From: FEN-1297 sp964618785
Lineage (GTDB): Bacteria; Bacteroidota; Ignavibacteria; Ignavibacteriales; Ignavibacteriaceae
DNA: 64,000 nt
Direction of reading: 5' to 3'
Assembly (NCBI GenBank): GCA_964618785.1
Contig: CAZUCY010000003.1
Coordinates: forward strand, 1-64,000
Shown: positions 24,898 to 34,554 of the stretch, one piece after another
Layout: the number at the start of each line of letters is the position of its first letter
How positions within the stretch are numbered: the first letter of the stretch is position 1
Position numbers and translations under genes: made by a program
Notes under the pieces: generated by a model
What the model was told of the DNA's origin: nothing
Database searches by the model: none
Seen by the model: the letters and a program-made list of their open reading frames with translations, nothing else

Positions 24898-25605
24898 ATG
24901 AAAAGATTATTTGCTCTTACTCTTATTTTAATTTTTAGTTTAACTGCTTGCAAAAAAGAAGATAATAAAATAACTGAAAATAATTTTCCGGCGGGTACCC
25001 ATGCTGTTAAAGTTTTGGATTATATGGATGTTCCAAATTATACATACCTTCATGTTTTGGAAAACGGGAATGAATATTGGATTGCTGCACCTCAGATGAA
25101 AACTGAAAAAGAAGAAATTCTTTATTATTTACATGGAACGAAAATGAAGGATTTTCACAGCGATGCTTTGAATCGAACATTCCCAAGCATTTACTTTGTG
25201 CAAAGCATTTCTCAAAATCTACAGCAGGGACAGACGATTTCATCGGTACACCAACAGGCAAATTTATCTCAACGCGAAAAAATTTCTGTAGAACCACTTG
25301 GTGACGGAAAAACAGTTGCACAAATATATTCTCACCGGGACAAGTTATCAGGTATGATAGTAAAAATTCGAGGTAAAGTTGTAAAATATAATCAGGGTAT
25401 TATGAGCCGGAATTGGATTCATATTCAAGATGGGACGGAATCAAACGGGAGCTTTGACTTGCTTATAACCGGTAAAGATGAGACTTCACTTGGGCAAATA
25501 ATAATTGTTGAAGGGAAAATTGTATTAAATAAGGATTTTGGCTCCGGCTATTCTTATCCCGTTTTATTGGAAGACGCAAAGATTCTTTCCGGCAGACCAT
25601 TATAA
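24898..25605 (+). CDS. lipoprotein with OB-fold domain
   Basis: The 235-residue product starts at the ATG at 24898 and has a lipoprotein signal (KRLFALTLILIFSLTACKK, lipobox LTAC). An N-terminal beta domain (about residues 35-75: THAVKVLDYMDVPNYTYLHV) is followed by a less conserved middle. The C-terminal OB-like fold (about 155-232) shows VKIRGKVVKYNQGIMSRNW, HIQDGT, IIIVEGKIVLNKDFGSGY and YPVLLEDAKI. This C-terminal pattern recurs in exported Bacteroidota/Ignavibacteria proteins related to the tRNA_anti-like OB family; no function is established. It is monocistronic. Confidence 0.75.
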   Translation: MKRLFALTLILIFSLTACKKEDNKITENNFPAGTHAVKVLDYMDVPNYTYLHVLENGNEYWIAAPQMKTEKEEILYYLHGTKMKDFHSDALNRTFPSIYFVQSISQNLQQGQTISSVHQQANLSQREKISVEPLGDGKTVAQIYSHRDKLSGMIVKIRGKVVKYNQGIMSRNWIHIQDGTESNGSFDLLITGKDETSLGQIIIVEGKIVLNKDFGSGYSYPVLLEDAKILSGRPL

Positions 25606-25720
25606 ACACATGGAAAACTTAATAACAGCTAAAGAACCAAAGTTGGTATCAAAGATAGTTCTAACTTTTAAATTTAAGTTTCAATTATATAAATAAAGCT
25701 CATGTCAAGCAAAATAAATG

Positions 25721-25812
25721 GTGCACTAGAATTTTGAGTAAACACGCCTTTTGCCAAAGGCATCCCGATTTATTGGGACAGTATTATAAAATAAATATAA
25801 AGTAGTGCACTA
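25721..25812. repeat. hairpin element between direct 8-bp repeats
   Basis: GTGCACTA occurs at 25721-25728 and again at 25805-25812. The 76 bases between them contain two inverted repeats: GCCTTT-TGCC-AAAGGC and TCCC-(8)-GGGA. Short direct repeats flanking palindromic DNA suggest a miniature mobile or REP-like element with a target duplication. AAAATAAAT also precedes each copy. Confidence 0.4.
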
Positions 25813-25836
25813 ATAGGGTTTTCGATTATTTTATAG

Positions 25837-25995
25837 ATGTTTAATCCCCCCAAAATCGGAATTAAATTAACTGATATTCATATGAGTTTAGTCACGGCAG
25901 GTATTTCATTGGGCTGGGATGAAGAATTATTAGTCTCATATAAAGGCGCTACCGAAGGGCAAGTACTTGCGGGAACGGTTACTAGAAATTATTAG
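25837..25995 (+). CDS. possible small ORF or gene remnant (52 codons)
   Basis: ATG at 25837 to TAG at 25993-25995 encodes MFNPPKIGIKLTDIHMSL, a central GISLGWDEELLVSYKGA, and a C-terminus ending TVTRNY. The codon pattern looks more protein-like than the surrounding AT-rich DNA, but there is no good ribosome-binding site and I recognise no family. It starts 25 bases after the hairpin element, so it may be a remnant of a disrupted gene. Confidence 0.3.
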   Translation: MFNPPKIGIKLTDIHMSLVTAGISLGWDEELLVSYKGATEGQVLAGTVTRNY

Positions 25996-26478
25996 TATCT
26001 TTATTTTTGCGTAACATGAATAGTTAATAATTTAAGGATATTAAGGGCAGAAAAATTAATAAATAATGAAAGCAGTTATGCCGGGTTCAATATATTATTA
26101 ATAAATATCATAAAATTATATTATTTTAACAAAATTATTTGATAATCTTAAATATTATGATTAAAATTATTTCAAATATTTTATTAATTTGTGTAAAATT
26201 TAAATTTAATAAACTAAGAGTTATTGACTTTAAATGAGTTTTTTAGGACGTTAAGAACGCATTTTTAATTTTATTGGTTTTATCGTCATTTTTTTTACTT
26301 CATTTTTGAATGGAGAGTACTATAGGTAATAATTTTACTTTCTTCAATCGAACTATTTTTCTATTCGATAAATTTAACTAAAGTGGAAAGCAATGCCTAA
26401 ACCTATAAGTATTTATTCATGTTTATTTCTGTGTTTTAATTAGGATTTTTCTTTTATATCTGGAGAGAGAGAGAAAGA

Positions 26479-26727
26479 ATGCAGCGGTATATTCGTATTT
26501 CATCTTTTGCCGGTTTAAATATTTTTAATGCACAAAAAACTTTTAGACATTTTTACATGTTAAAAGTGAACCCCAATTTCGGGTTTTCAAGAATTTCGTC
26601 AGCACTATTCAATTCTAATCATTCCCATTATCAAAGCGATACAGTATATCAAAACTATTACGAAAAGGTAGATTCCAATGCTGTATCTCTTTATTTCGGG
26701 TCAACTATTAAACAATCACTAATATAG
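26479..26727 (+). CDS. possible 82-residue leader ORF of the TonB receptor gene
   Basis: The ATG at 26479 follows GGAGAGAGAGAGAAAGA. The frame ends in TAG at 26725-26727, which merges into GGAGAGAGAGAATATG, the start region of the TonB receptor. Both frames therefore share the same unusual purine-repeat ribosome-binding site, and the arrangement would permit translational coupling. The encoded sequence (tyrosine- and serine-rich, without signal peptide or domain) is not recognisable as a protein family, so it may be a regulatory leader or a chance frame. Confidence 0.3.
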   Translation: MQRYIRISSFAGLNIFNAQKTFRHFYMLKVNPNFGFSRISSALFNSNHSHYQSDTVYQNYYEKVDSNAVSLYFGSTIKQSLI

Positions 26728-26739
26728 GAGAGAGAGAAT

Positions 26740-29700
26740 ATGAAACGAAAGATTACCGTCCTGTTTTTCTTGTTGTTTCTGCCTATGCTTGTTTTTGCAG
26801 GAACAACGGGGAAAATAAAAGGTAAGGTTACTGATCTCCAAACGGGTGAACCGCTTATTGGCGCCAACGTTATTGTAAGCGGTACATCATTAGGCGCGGC
26901 TACCGACCTTAAAGGAGAATATACCATCAGTTATCTGGATGCAGGAGTATATGAACTAAAAGCCACATATCTGGGTTACAAGACAGTGACCATTTCCGAT
27001 GTTCGTGTAAATGCGGATTTAACAACGGAAATTAATTTTCAGCTTCCTGCTACAGGAATTTCCGTTGGAGAGGTTGATATTGTAGCACAGAGACCGCTTG
27101 TTAATAAAAGCAATACCAATGCTATCAGAACGACAACAAACGAAGTAATTGATGCTTTGCCTGTCCGCGGTGTTGATAATATTATTGCTCTTACACCCGG
27201 TGTAGTTCTTCAGGAAGGAAATATTTATATCAGAGGCGGCAGGCAGGACGAAGTTGGCTACTACCTTGAAGGAGCGAATATTACTAATCCTCTTTCCAGT
27301 TTTTATGGAGGCTCACAGCATGCTGCCCAGCAAGTAACAATACCTCAGGATGCTATTGAAGAAATCCAGGTACAAGCGGGCGGCTATACTGCTGAATATG
27401 GCGGTTCTAACGCAGGTATTGTGCGTTCCGATCTAAAATCCGGCGGAGCAAGTCTAAACACAAGCGTACAATATCTAACAGACAACTGGACGTTTAAAGG
27501 AAGCGGCAACCGGTATAACGGAGAACAAAATCTTGATACATATTCATACGGATATAATGATTTTACTGCAAGTATCAGCGGGCCCGTGCTCGGCGATCAT
27601 GTAAAAGTTTTCGGATTATTTGATAATCTTTCTCAGGCAGATTACTCTCCTCAACAAGTTAGCGGGTTTAATCTTGGTACAATGACTGACCCGATTACAA
27701 ATGATGTTGTTACTTTAAAGTACCCGGGTGGTCCTGTCCCGGGCAATAATTCAAGCCAATACAGCGGTGTAGGTACAATTACTTTGGATTACAATCCAAC
27801 AATAGTCCGCCTTATTGGCACATATACTTTCGATAGGCAGCGTGTTGGTGCAAGTACATACACAATGTTTGATGAAAATCGTTTACCGATACGTGATGTA
27901 AATAATGGAGACTTTGGTGCAAAAATAACTCAAATTTTAAGTGACCACGCTTATGTTGAAGTTAATGCAAACTATATTTTTAATAAGGGCGTAACATACG
28001 ACCCGCAATTAGGCACTGACTTTTTACTTTATGGCGATAGTACTGCAAATTATAGTGCAGGTGTTCCATGGTATAAATCTAATGTAACGGGTTACGGTCA
28101 ATATCAAGTTCCACGGGCATATGAATTGTTCTCGACATTCTCGTTTGCTTCGCCAAATATGCCGTTAATTGGCGCAGATCAAACAACATCAATAATGAAT
28201 TATAGCAAATATGAGAACGATAATCTTGATTTAAGCGCCTCATTTTCAGATGATTTAAGTAAACAGAATTCTCTTAAAGTCGGAGGCGAACTTCAGATAA
28301 TGACAGTTAGAAGTTATACTCCATCCGGCACTAACACGAATTTTGCTAGTTTGCTTAATAGCTCGAGTACCTCACTTTCAAGCATTTTAATTAAACATGG
28401 AGTTGATAATTACGGATATGATCTTTATGGCAATTCATATTCCGGATCATCAGATTATAACACGGGATCAATTGCTCCTTATCAACCAATTTTTGGCGGT
28501 TTATACGTCCAGGATAAATTGGAATATAAAAACTTAATTTTGAATGCCGGTTTAAGATTCGATTATATCAATACCGATAATATTACTTTAAAAGATCCGT
28601 CTAACCCGCAAAATGTATTTAATACGGCTACAGGCGCTGTTTCTAATCCGGACGGCTTAGTTAAAGTTCCGGTTTTTACTTCATTAAGCCCCCGGCTTGG
28701 TTTTTCTTTCCCTATAACCGATCAAACTATTTTCCATGCTCAATACGGAAAATTTGTTCAGCAGCCAAGTTTAAGTAATTTGTATGAAAGCGTATACAGC
28801 TTAGGCTATTGGGCAAATCCAAATAACGGGTTTTTCAATGTCACACCTGTGGGATTAAATTTAAGACCCACCAGAACAACCCAATATGAAATAGGCTTTA
28901 CTCAGCAGATAGGGGCAATTGCTTCTTTTGATATCACTGCATTTTATAAAGACATTGCAGACCAGGTTGTATTCGGTGTACAAAGTGTTACCACGGAATC
29001 CGGATGGAGACCATATTCCATTTTGACAAATGGCGACTATGCTACAACGCAGGGTGTTGAACTTGCATTTAATATGAGGCGTACTGAAAGATTCTTAGTT
29101 AATGGATCCATTTCCTTTTCCAGCGCTCAGGGGACAGGAGATAATCCTTATACTGACGCAGGCGAATTTGGCGCACCGATAAATCCGAGTTATGTGTACA
29201 TCCCTGAATACGTTGTTCCCCTTGCTTATAACCATGCAGTAGATGGAAACTTAAATATAGATTACCGCTTTGGAAAAGATGATGGTCCATCTATTTTGCA
29301 TGAGTTCGGCGCTTCTCTTTTATTTACTTTTTCAAGCGGGCATCCTTATACTCTCGGTTATACTAACGGCGCTAATGCTAACGCAACCAGCAACCCTAAC
29401 CAACCGATTGTTGTGGATGTAAGAAACAGAACTGCCCTTGAAGCGCTTAATTCCTCTGTAACACCTTCGACTTTCGAGCTTGATTTCCGTATTGATAAGA
29501 CAGTTAATATTATGGATAAATTATCTGCAAATATTTTTATTCAGGTAATAAATATTCTCAATACTCAAAACATCGAAGATGTATTTACAAATACCGGTTC
29601 TGCTACAGCAAATGGATATTTAACAATTCCAAGTTTAGGCGGCAACAAGCTTGTTCAACAATATGGTCAGCCGTTTGTTAATACTTATCAAGCAATTAAT

Positions 29701-29766
29701 GAAGAATATGCGGGTTTATATGGAGCGCCGCGTCAAATCAGGCTTGGAATTCGTTTAGAATACTAA
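26740..29766 (+). CDS. TonB-dependent outer-membrane receptor
   Basis: A 1008-residue outer-membrane protein. A signal peptide (about residues 1-21) is followed by a carboxypeptidase-regulatory-like Ig domain (about 25-110: GKIKGKVTDLQTGEPLIGANV, ATDLKGEYTI, ATYLGYKT). Next comes the TonB plug (about 115-235: VIDALPVRGVDNIIALTPGVV, IYIRGGRQDEVGYYLEG, EEIQVQAGGYTAEYGGSNAG) and a beta-barrel to the end, closing with PRQIRLGIRLEY. Such receptors import large ligands with TonB energy. There is no SusD partner. Instead the next genes encode a type IX secreted protein and a PorV-like protein. GGAGAGAGAGA precedes the start. Confidence 0.93.
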   Translation: MKRKITVLFFLLFLPMLVFAGTTGKIKGKVTDLQTGEPLIGANVIVSGTSLGAATDLKGEYTISYLDAGVYELKATYLGYKTVTISDVRVNADLTTEINFQLPATGISVGEVDIVAQRPLVNKSNTNAIRTTTNEVIDALPVRGVDNIIALTPGVVLQEGNIYIRGGRQDEVGYYLEGANITNPLSSFYGGSQHAAQQVTIPQDAIEEIQVQAGGYTAEYGGSNAGIVRSDLKSGGASLNTSVQYLTDNWTFKGSGNRYNGEQNLDTYSYGYNDFTASISGPVLGDHVKVFGLFDNLSQADYSPQQVSGFNLGTMTDPITNDVVTLKYPGGPVPGNNSSQYSGVGTITLDYNPTIVRLIGTYTFDRQRVGASTYTMFDENRLPIRDVNNGDFGAKITQILSDHAYVEVNANYIFNKGVTYDPQLGTDFLLYGDSTANYSAGVPWYKSNVTGYGQYQVPRAYELFSTFSFASPNMPLIGADQTTSIMNYSKYENDNLDLSASFSDDLSKQNSLKVGGELQIMTVRSYTPSGTNTNFASLLNSSSTSLSSILIKHGVDNYGYDLYGNSYSGSSDYNTGSIAPYQPIFGGLYVQDKLEYKNLILNAGLRFDYINTDNITLKDPSNPQNVFNTATGAVSNPDGLVKVPVFTSLSPRLGFSFPITDQTIFHAQYGKFVQQPSLSNLYESVYSLGYWANPNNGFFNVTPVGLNLRPTRTTQYEIGFTQQIGAIASFDITAFYKDIADQVVFGVQSVTTESGWRPYSILTNGDYATTQGVELAFNMRRTERFLVNGSISFSSAQGTGDNPYTDAGEFGAPINPSYVYIPEYVVPLAYNHAVDGNLNIDYRFGKDDGPSILHEFGASLLFTFSSGHPYTLGYTNGANANATSNPNQPIVVDVRNRTALEALNSSVTPSTFELDFRIDKTVNIMDKLSANIFIQVINILNTQNIEDVFTNTGSATANGYLTIPSLGGNKLVQQYGQPFVNTYQAINEEYAGLYGAPRQIRLGIRLEY

Positions 29767-29801
29767 ATATTTGACAGTAATTTTAAAACTAGGAGTTAAA
29801 T

Positions 29802-32800
29802 ATGATTTTTAAAAAATTTAAATATTTTGCGGTTTTTGTTCTGGGTATTATATTTTTATTATCCGGAATTATAAACGCTGCAAATAATAATAAAGCAAAA
29901 CGCAAAATGGCTAAAGTATACGACGGCCAGGTTGCTAACCAAAGAATGGATATCAATAACCTTAATGCGCTTGAGTCGAATACCGGCTACAGCGATTACA
30001 ACTTAAACTCGAATCTTGAAGGGACTGAATTCCCTAAGGGTTCAGGTAAAAATGTTGTTTTTGAAGGCGGATTCTTATGGGGCGGTTTTGCCAATTGGGA
30101 TACTTCCCAGGTAAGAGTCGGCGGTTCAGCCTACATCACCGGATTAGAGCCTGGACCAATTTTACAAAATGGCATGCCTGCGGATCCTACAGATTCAAAG
30201 TGGTCAATTTATCGTGTTCGCCCTGATATTTATCCGGGCGGTCCTACTGTAGATCTTACCAGTGATGTAGCTGCGTATGCTGAAGGTGGTCAAACAGTTA
30301 CAGCAGCAGAGTTAAGGGCACAGTATGAATCTGATTGGACAAACTGGCCTGCTCATGGAACTGCTAACGACCTTGGCGCTCCATTTACCGACGTTAACGG
30401 CGATGGTATTTATGAACCAGGTATCGATATACCGGGTGTTCCCGGTGCGGACCAAACATGTTACTTTGTTGCGAATGACCTTGATACTCTTCAATGCCAA
30501 GGTCTTTATGGCGCACTGCCTCTCGGTATTGAACTTCATGTTACTTATTGGGCTTATGCGCAACAAGGCGCACTTGGAGATATGTACTTTAAAAAATGGG
30601 ATTTAATAAATAAAGGGTATCAAAAAAATGTTGTCGACAGCATGTTCGTCTCTTATTGGACGGATGTTGATCTTGGTTCTGCTACCGATGATTTGGTTGG
30701 CTGCGATACTACTTTAAGCTTGCAATATACTTATAATGGTGAAGCTACAGATGCAGTATTCGCTCCTCTACCCCCGCCGGCTGATGGCTTTGCTTTTTTC
30801 CAGGGACCAATTGTCCCGGGCAATGCTTCGGACTCTGCAATTTCTATAGGCTGGCCATTTAAGTTTCATTACACATATGGGAAGAAAAATCGTCCTATGA
30901 CAGCCGCATATTTCTTTATTAATGGTGATGCAAATTTTGGAGACCCGCCGCAAGGGCAACCTACTGGCTCAACTCAGTTTTATCATTTCTTTAACGGCGA
31001 ATATGGGCTTAGCGGTATTGAATTTACCGATCCTAACGGTAATAAAACGCCGTTTGCTTTTCCCGGTGATCCTGTAACAGGTACAGGCTGGGTGGATGGT
31101 GTTCAGAATCCGCCTGCAGACAGAAGGCAGGGAATGGCTTCAGGTCCATTTACTTTTTCGCCCGGTGATACTCAGCAAGTGGTAATTGCTGAAATGTTTG
31201 CCGGTGCAATACCGTCTGTTAATTATCTGCAAGCTATTACTTTAGTTAAGGTTTATGACAGAACAGCTCAGAGCGCTTACAACCATTTTTTCCAATTACC
31301 TTCTGCACCCCCGGTTCCTAAAGTAACTGCTGTTGCCTCAAACAGAAAAGTAGTTCTGGATTGGGGAGAAGATTTAAATGCTGTAAATGCAACCGAAAAC
31401 TCAGTTATAGCAGATCAGATCGATGGTGGAAATTATACATTTGAAGGATATAATGTATATCAATTCCCGTATCAAGGCGCTTCAAGTTCTCAAGCAAAAA
31501 TAATTGCTACTTATGATGTAGTAGATGGAATTACCTCAATTCCTTATACAGATCCTGTAACCAGATTGGTAGAACCAAGTATTTCTATTCAAAACGGTAC
31601 CGATTCAGGGATTAAAAGATCTATTACTATTACAGCAGATGCGTTTAATAGTAATCAACCGCTAAATAACGGTACTACTTATTATTTTGCGGTAACCGCT
31701 TATAGTTATAATTCTATTGGAGTTCCTCAGTCACTTGAAAACCCGGCTGCAACATTGAGTGTAGTTCCTCAAAGCCCGGCTCCGGGTACAAGATATACTT
31801 ATAATGTGGGCGATACAATAATAGCCGCTCACTCTGCCGGGCTAAGCCAGGGTAATGTTTATGCGTTAGTTCTGAATCCAGCACTACTCACAGGCGATCA
31901 GTATAAAGTTACATTTGATACCACCGGCGGAATTACTACATGGTCGTTAACAGATGTTACAAAAAGCCAGGTTATTCTTTCCCGACAAACGGACCAATCC
32001 GGCGATAATAGTTATCAGACTGTTTCAGGCATGTTGGTTAAAGTTACCGGTCCTCCAGTTGCCGGAATGAACTCCGGCGGACAGGGTGTGGGCTGGGATA
32101 TACCAAAAGGTACAAGAAGATTTACATGGGGCACAACCTCATTATTAACAGGTTATGGTTTGGAAGGATTTAATGGAGCAATTGGATGGGCATCACCGGA
32201 TTATTTATATAACGGCGATCCTGAATCTGTTCCTGCATCCTCACTTTGCAATACATTATTAACACTTGCGCAGGTAACGGATACTTCCTTATATAACCCT
32301 GCTTTCCCTCCCACAAGCGATGTCAATCTTTCTTTTGGCTATCGTTATTTAAGACACGCTTCAGTGGCAGCCGTAGATCCACGATTTGCTCCTTATATAA
32401 TCCATACAACAGGCGGTACTTACCCATTTCAGGATTTTGCTCAAAGTGTTCCATTATCTGCCTGGAATGTAGATAACGCTGCGCATCCTGTAAGGCTTGC
32501 TCTCGGATATCTTGAAAATAATGCTGTAGGTGGATTAGTTGACGGCAAGTATTGGCCTCCTGATTACACGCAATTAGATCAAGCTAGCACAAGAGAATTT
32601 TTGTGGATATTCCAGGCGCCGTACAGCACTACTGCAAACTCAAGCTATGAAGAAGACGCATTAAGCAGTACAAGTCCGTTACCGGTAATGTGGTTTAGTA
32701 TAGTTTCGCGGCGTGGTCCTGCACCGTTTTCACCAAGCGGAACCGGCGCAGATCAATTTATAATTTATGCTAACCACATAAACACTATAAATGATCAATT

Positions 32801-33170
32801 TACTTTTACTGCAATAGCGCCTACTTCAAGTACGACACTTGCTAAACAAGACGTAAATTCTATAAATGTTTTTCCTAATCCTTACTACGGAGTAAACTCC
32901 CAGGAAACAAGTAAATATGCAAGGTTTGTAACTTTTAGCCATTTACCGGCTACCGCAACGATTAGAATATTTAATCTTGCAGGTATACAGGTTAAAGTTA
33001 TAAATCATACAGACGGTACTCAATTTCAACAATGGGATCTAACAAATAACTCGGGTTTGCCTGTAGCAAGCGGTTTATATATTGTTTATATAGATATGCC
33101 TGCGATTGGCGCTACAAAAATTCTTAAAGCGGCAATCATCCAGGAACAACAATTCCCTGATCATTTTTAA
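29802..33170 (+). CDS. large T9SS-sorted surface/secreted protein
   Basis: A 1122-residue exported protein with an N-terminal signal (about residues 1-27, GIIFLLSGIINAAN) and a C-terminal type IX sorting domain (about 1018-1115). The diagnostic blocks are INVFPNPYYG, FVTFSHLPATATIRIFNLAG, LTNNSGLPVASGLYIVYI and a short basic end. The body is beta-rich, with a probable fibronectin-like domain around residues 500-660 (PKVTAVASNRKVVLDWGED, TYYFAVTAYSYNS). The function of the body is unknown. AGGAGT precedes the start, and the stop TAA overlaps an ATG in the downstream PorV-like frame. The gene is in one operon with the TonB receptor 35 bases upstream. Confidence 0.88.
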   Translation: MIFKKFKYFAVFVLGIIFLLSGIINAANNNKAKRKMAKVYDGQVANQRMDINNLNALESNTGYSDYNLNSNLEGTEFPKGSGKNVVFEGGFLWGGFANWDTSQVRVGGSAYITGLEPGPILQNGMPADPTDSKWSIYRVRPDIYPGGPTVDLTSDVAAYAEGGQTVTAAELRAQYESDWTNWPAHGTANDLGAPFTDVNGDGIYEPGIDIPGVPGADQTCYFVANDLDTLQCQGLYGALPLGIELHVTYWAYAQQGALGDMYFKKWDLINKGYQKNVVDSMFVSYWTDVDLGSATDDLVGCDTTLSLQYTYNGEATDAVFAPLPPPADGFAFFQGPIVPGNASDSAISIGWPFKFHYTYGKKNRPMTAAYFFINGDANFGDPPQGQPTGSTQFYHFFNGEYGLSGIEFTDPNGNKTPFAFPGDPVTGTGWVDGVQNPPADRRQGMASGPFTFSPGDTQQVVIAEMFAGAIPSVNYLQAITLVKVYDRTAQSAYNHFFQLPSAPPVPKVTAVASNRKVVLDWGEDLNAVNATENSVIADQIDGGNYTFEGYNVYQFPYQGASSSQAKIIATYDVVDGITSIPYTDPVTRLVEPSISIQNGTDSGIKRSITITADAFNSNQPLNNGTTYYFAVTAYSYNSIGVPQSLENPAATLSVVPQSPAPGTRYTYNVGDTIIAAHSAGLSQGNVYALVLNPALLTGDQYKVTFDTTGGITTWSLTDVTKSQVILSRQTDQSGDNSYQTVSGMLVKVTGPPVAGMNSGGQGVGWDIPKGTRRFTWGTTSLLTGYGLEGFNGAIGWASPDYLYNGDPESVPASSLCNTLLTLAQVTDTSLYNPAFPPTSDVNLSFGYRYLRHASVAAVDPRFAPYIIHTTGGTYPFQDFAQSVPLSAWNVDNAAHPVRLALGYLENNAVGGLVDGKYWPPDYTQLDQASTREFLWIFQAPYSTTANSSYEEDALSSTSPLPVMWFSIVSRRGPAPFSPSGTGADQFIIYANHINTINDQFTFTAIAPTSSTTLAKQDVNSINVFPNPYYGVNSQETSKYARFVTFSHLPATATIRIFNLAGIQVKVINHTDGTQFQQWDLTNNSGLPVASGLYIVYIDMPAIGATKILKAAIIQEQQFPDHF

Positions 33171-33196
33171 TGAAGAAAGAAAATCAAGGAGTAAAA

Positions 33197-34252
33197 ATGA
33201 AAACATTTAAAAGAATTTTAGTAATATTGGCTGTCATACTTTTAGGAGTTGACAGTATATTCGCCGGCGGAGGTACCAGGAATGGTACCGGAGGCGCTTC
33301 AGAACTTATTATACCTGTCGGGGCTCAGGGTATAGCTTTAGGCGGTTCAAGTATCGCTACTTCAACCGGCTTGGATGCAGTGTACTGGAATCCCGCAGGC
33401 TTAGCTGGAATGACAAATTCAGTTACAGCTAATTTTTCTCATATGAACTACATCGCGGATATAGGTGTTGAATACGGCGCTGTAGGAGTTAACTTTGAAG
33501 GATTTGGTATTGTTGCTTTGGATGTAAAATCATTAAATATAGGCAATATACCGGTTACAACAAATGACCAGCCTGATGGTACAGGACAGACTTTTGCACC
33601 TGAATTTTTAGTTGCAGGTTTGTCTTATGCAAAACCGCTTACTGATCGTATTTCGATTGGATTGACATTCCATTATATATCTGAAACTATCGCCCAGGTT
33701 AGTGCGAGCGGCTTTGCTGTTAACGCGGGCGTTCAATATAAAGATCTTGGAGATATAACGGGATTAAATTTTGGGTTAGCAATTAACAATATTGGTCCTC
33801 AAATGACTTTCGGAGGCCCGGGTTTATTGGTAACAGCCTCTCCAACTGGGTCACTATCTACTCCTACGGACGCTTTTCTTAGAGCGCCAAGTTTTTATGC
33901 AATTGAAGCCGCTGCATTTGATTTACCATCCTCAATTGATGTCGGTTTAGGCTATTCTCTTAGTATTGATGATGTGAATGCACTGCAATTTTCAGGCACT
34001 TTTGAGAATAATAACTTCTCCGGCGACTTATATAATGTTGGCGCTGAATACGGATATAACAAAATGTTATTTGCAAGAGTTGGTTATTCCTATTCACCGG
34101 TTGATCAGGATGCTGATTACATATACGGTTTTACAGCCGGCGCCGGCATTAACTATGATTTAGGCGGTGTTACCGTTAAAGTTGATTTTGCATATAGAAG
34201 TGTAAAATATTTCAATGGTAATGAGGTGTTCGAAATTTCCTTAGGATTCTAA
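33197..34252 (+). CDS. PorV/PorQ-family outer-membrane protein
   Basis: A 351-residue beta-barrel protein with a signal peptide (KTFKRILVILAVILLGVDSIFAGG). Its N-terminal region is typical of the PorV/UPF0164 family: GASELIIPVGAQGIALGGS, then LDAVYWNPAGLAGM. The regular alternating strands and final aromatic residue (EISLGF) fit an outer-membrane barrel. PorV-type proteins accompany type IX secretion, shuttling cargo to the attachment complex. The adjacent sorted protein suggests a dedicated partner, or a local paralog rather than the core PorV. The start at 33197 is chosen because AAGGAG lies upstream; an in-frame ATG at 33170 overlaps the previous stop (TAATG). Confidence 0.85.
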   Translation: MKTFKRILVILAVILLGVDSIFAGGGTRNGTGGASELIIPVGAQGIALGGSSIATSTGLDAVYWNPAGLAGMTNSVTANFSHMNYIADIGVEYGAVGVNFEGFGIVALDVKSLNIGNIPVTTNDQPDGTGQTFAPEFLVAGLSYAKPLTDRISIGLTFHYISETIAQVSASGFAVNAGVQYKDLGDITGLNFGLAINNIGPQMTFGGPGLLVTASPTGSLSTPTDAFLRAPSFYAIEAAAFDLPSSIDVGLGYSLSIDDVNALQFSGTFENNNFSGDLYNVGAEYGYNKMLFARVGYSYSPVDQDADYIYGFTAGAGINYDLGGVTVKVDFAYRSVKYFNGNEVFEISLGF

Positions 34253-34272
34253 ACTGCCTGACGGCAAATAAG

Positions 34273-34296
34273 CCTGCCTGCCGCCAGGCAGGTTTT
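34273..34296 (+). terminator. hairpin after the PorV-like gene
   Basis: CCTGCCTG (34273-34280) and CAGGCAGG (34285-34292) form a perfect 8-bp GC-rich stem with a four-base loop. TTTT follows. It is likely the operon terminator. The sequence also resembles dispersed GCCTGCC repeats, so it may be a repeat co-opted as terminator. Confidence 0.65.
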
Positions 34297-34339
34297 ACTT
34301 TCAGCTTGCAATAAGCTAGGTATTGAATGCTAAGAATTA

Positions 34340-34372
34340 AATCCGTCCCGATTTAATCGGGGCGGATTTTTT
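34340..34372. terminator. second hairpin with T-run
   Basis: AATCCGTCCCGATT (34340-34353) is complementary, with one wobble pair, to AATCGGGGCGGATT (34355-34368). A T-run follows. It is a strong second terminator 88 bases after the end of the PorV-like gene. The remainder of the 302-base gap shows nothing else recognisable. Confidence 0.65.
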
Positions 34373-34554
34373 ATAATTTATCTTACGTTAAGAATATTTA
34401 ACTAACCAAAACCTTTGACATACCTATTGCTTTATGTGACAGTTAATAAGATTTTATTCGTATCATTTACATCGGGATTAATAGTGGTGTTAATAATGAA
34501 TTCTATGTTTTACGATATATTTTTAAATAATTAGTCTTAAAAAGATTGGTTTAA

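Larger units (their letters stand above)
25606..26739. other. long intergenic region before the TonB receptor
   Basis: This 1.1-kb stretch is largely non-coding and very AT-rich around 26050-26300. It contains a hairpin-bearing repeat (25721-25812), a 52-codon frame (25837-25995) and an 82-codon frame (26479-26727), each listed separately. It probably also carries the promoter and leader of the TonB receptor operon; no specific promoter could be assigned. Confidence 0.4.

Noticed and set aside
25837..25995. Toxin-antitoxin component
   Set aside because: No partner frame, no family motif and no ribosome-binding site were found.
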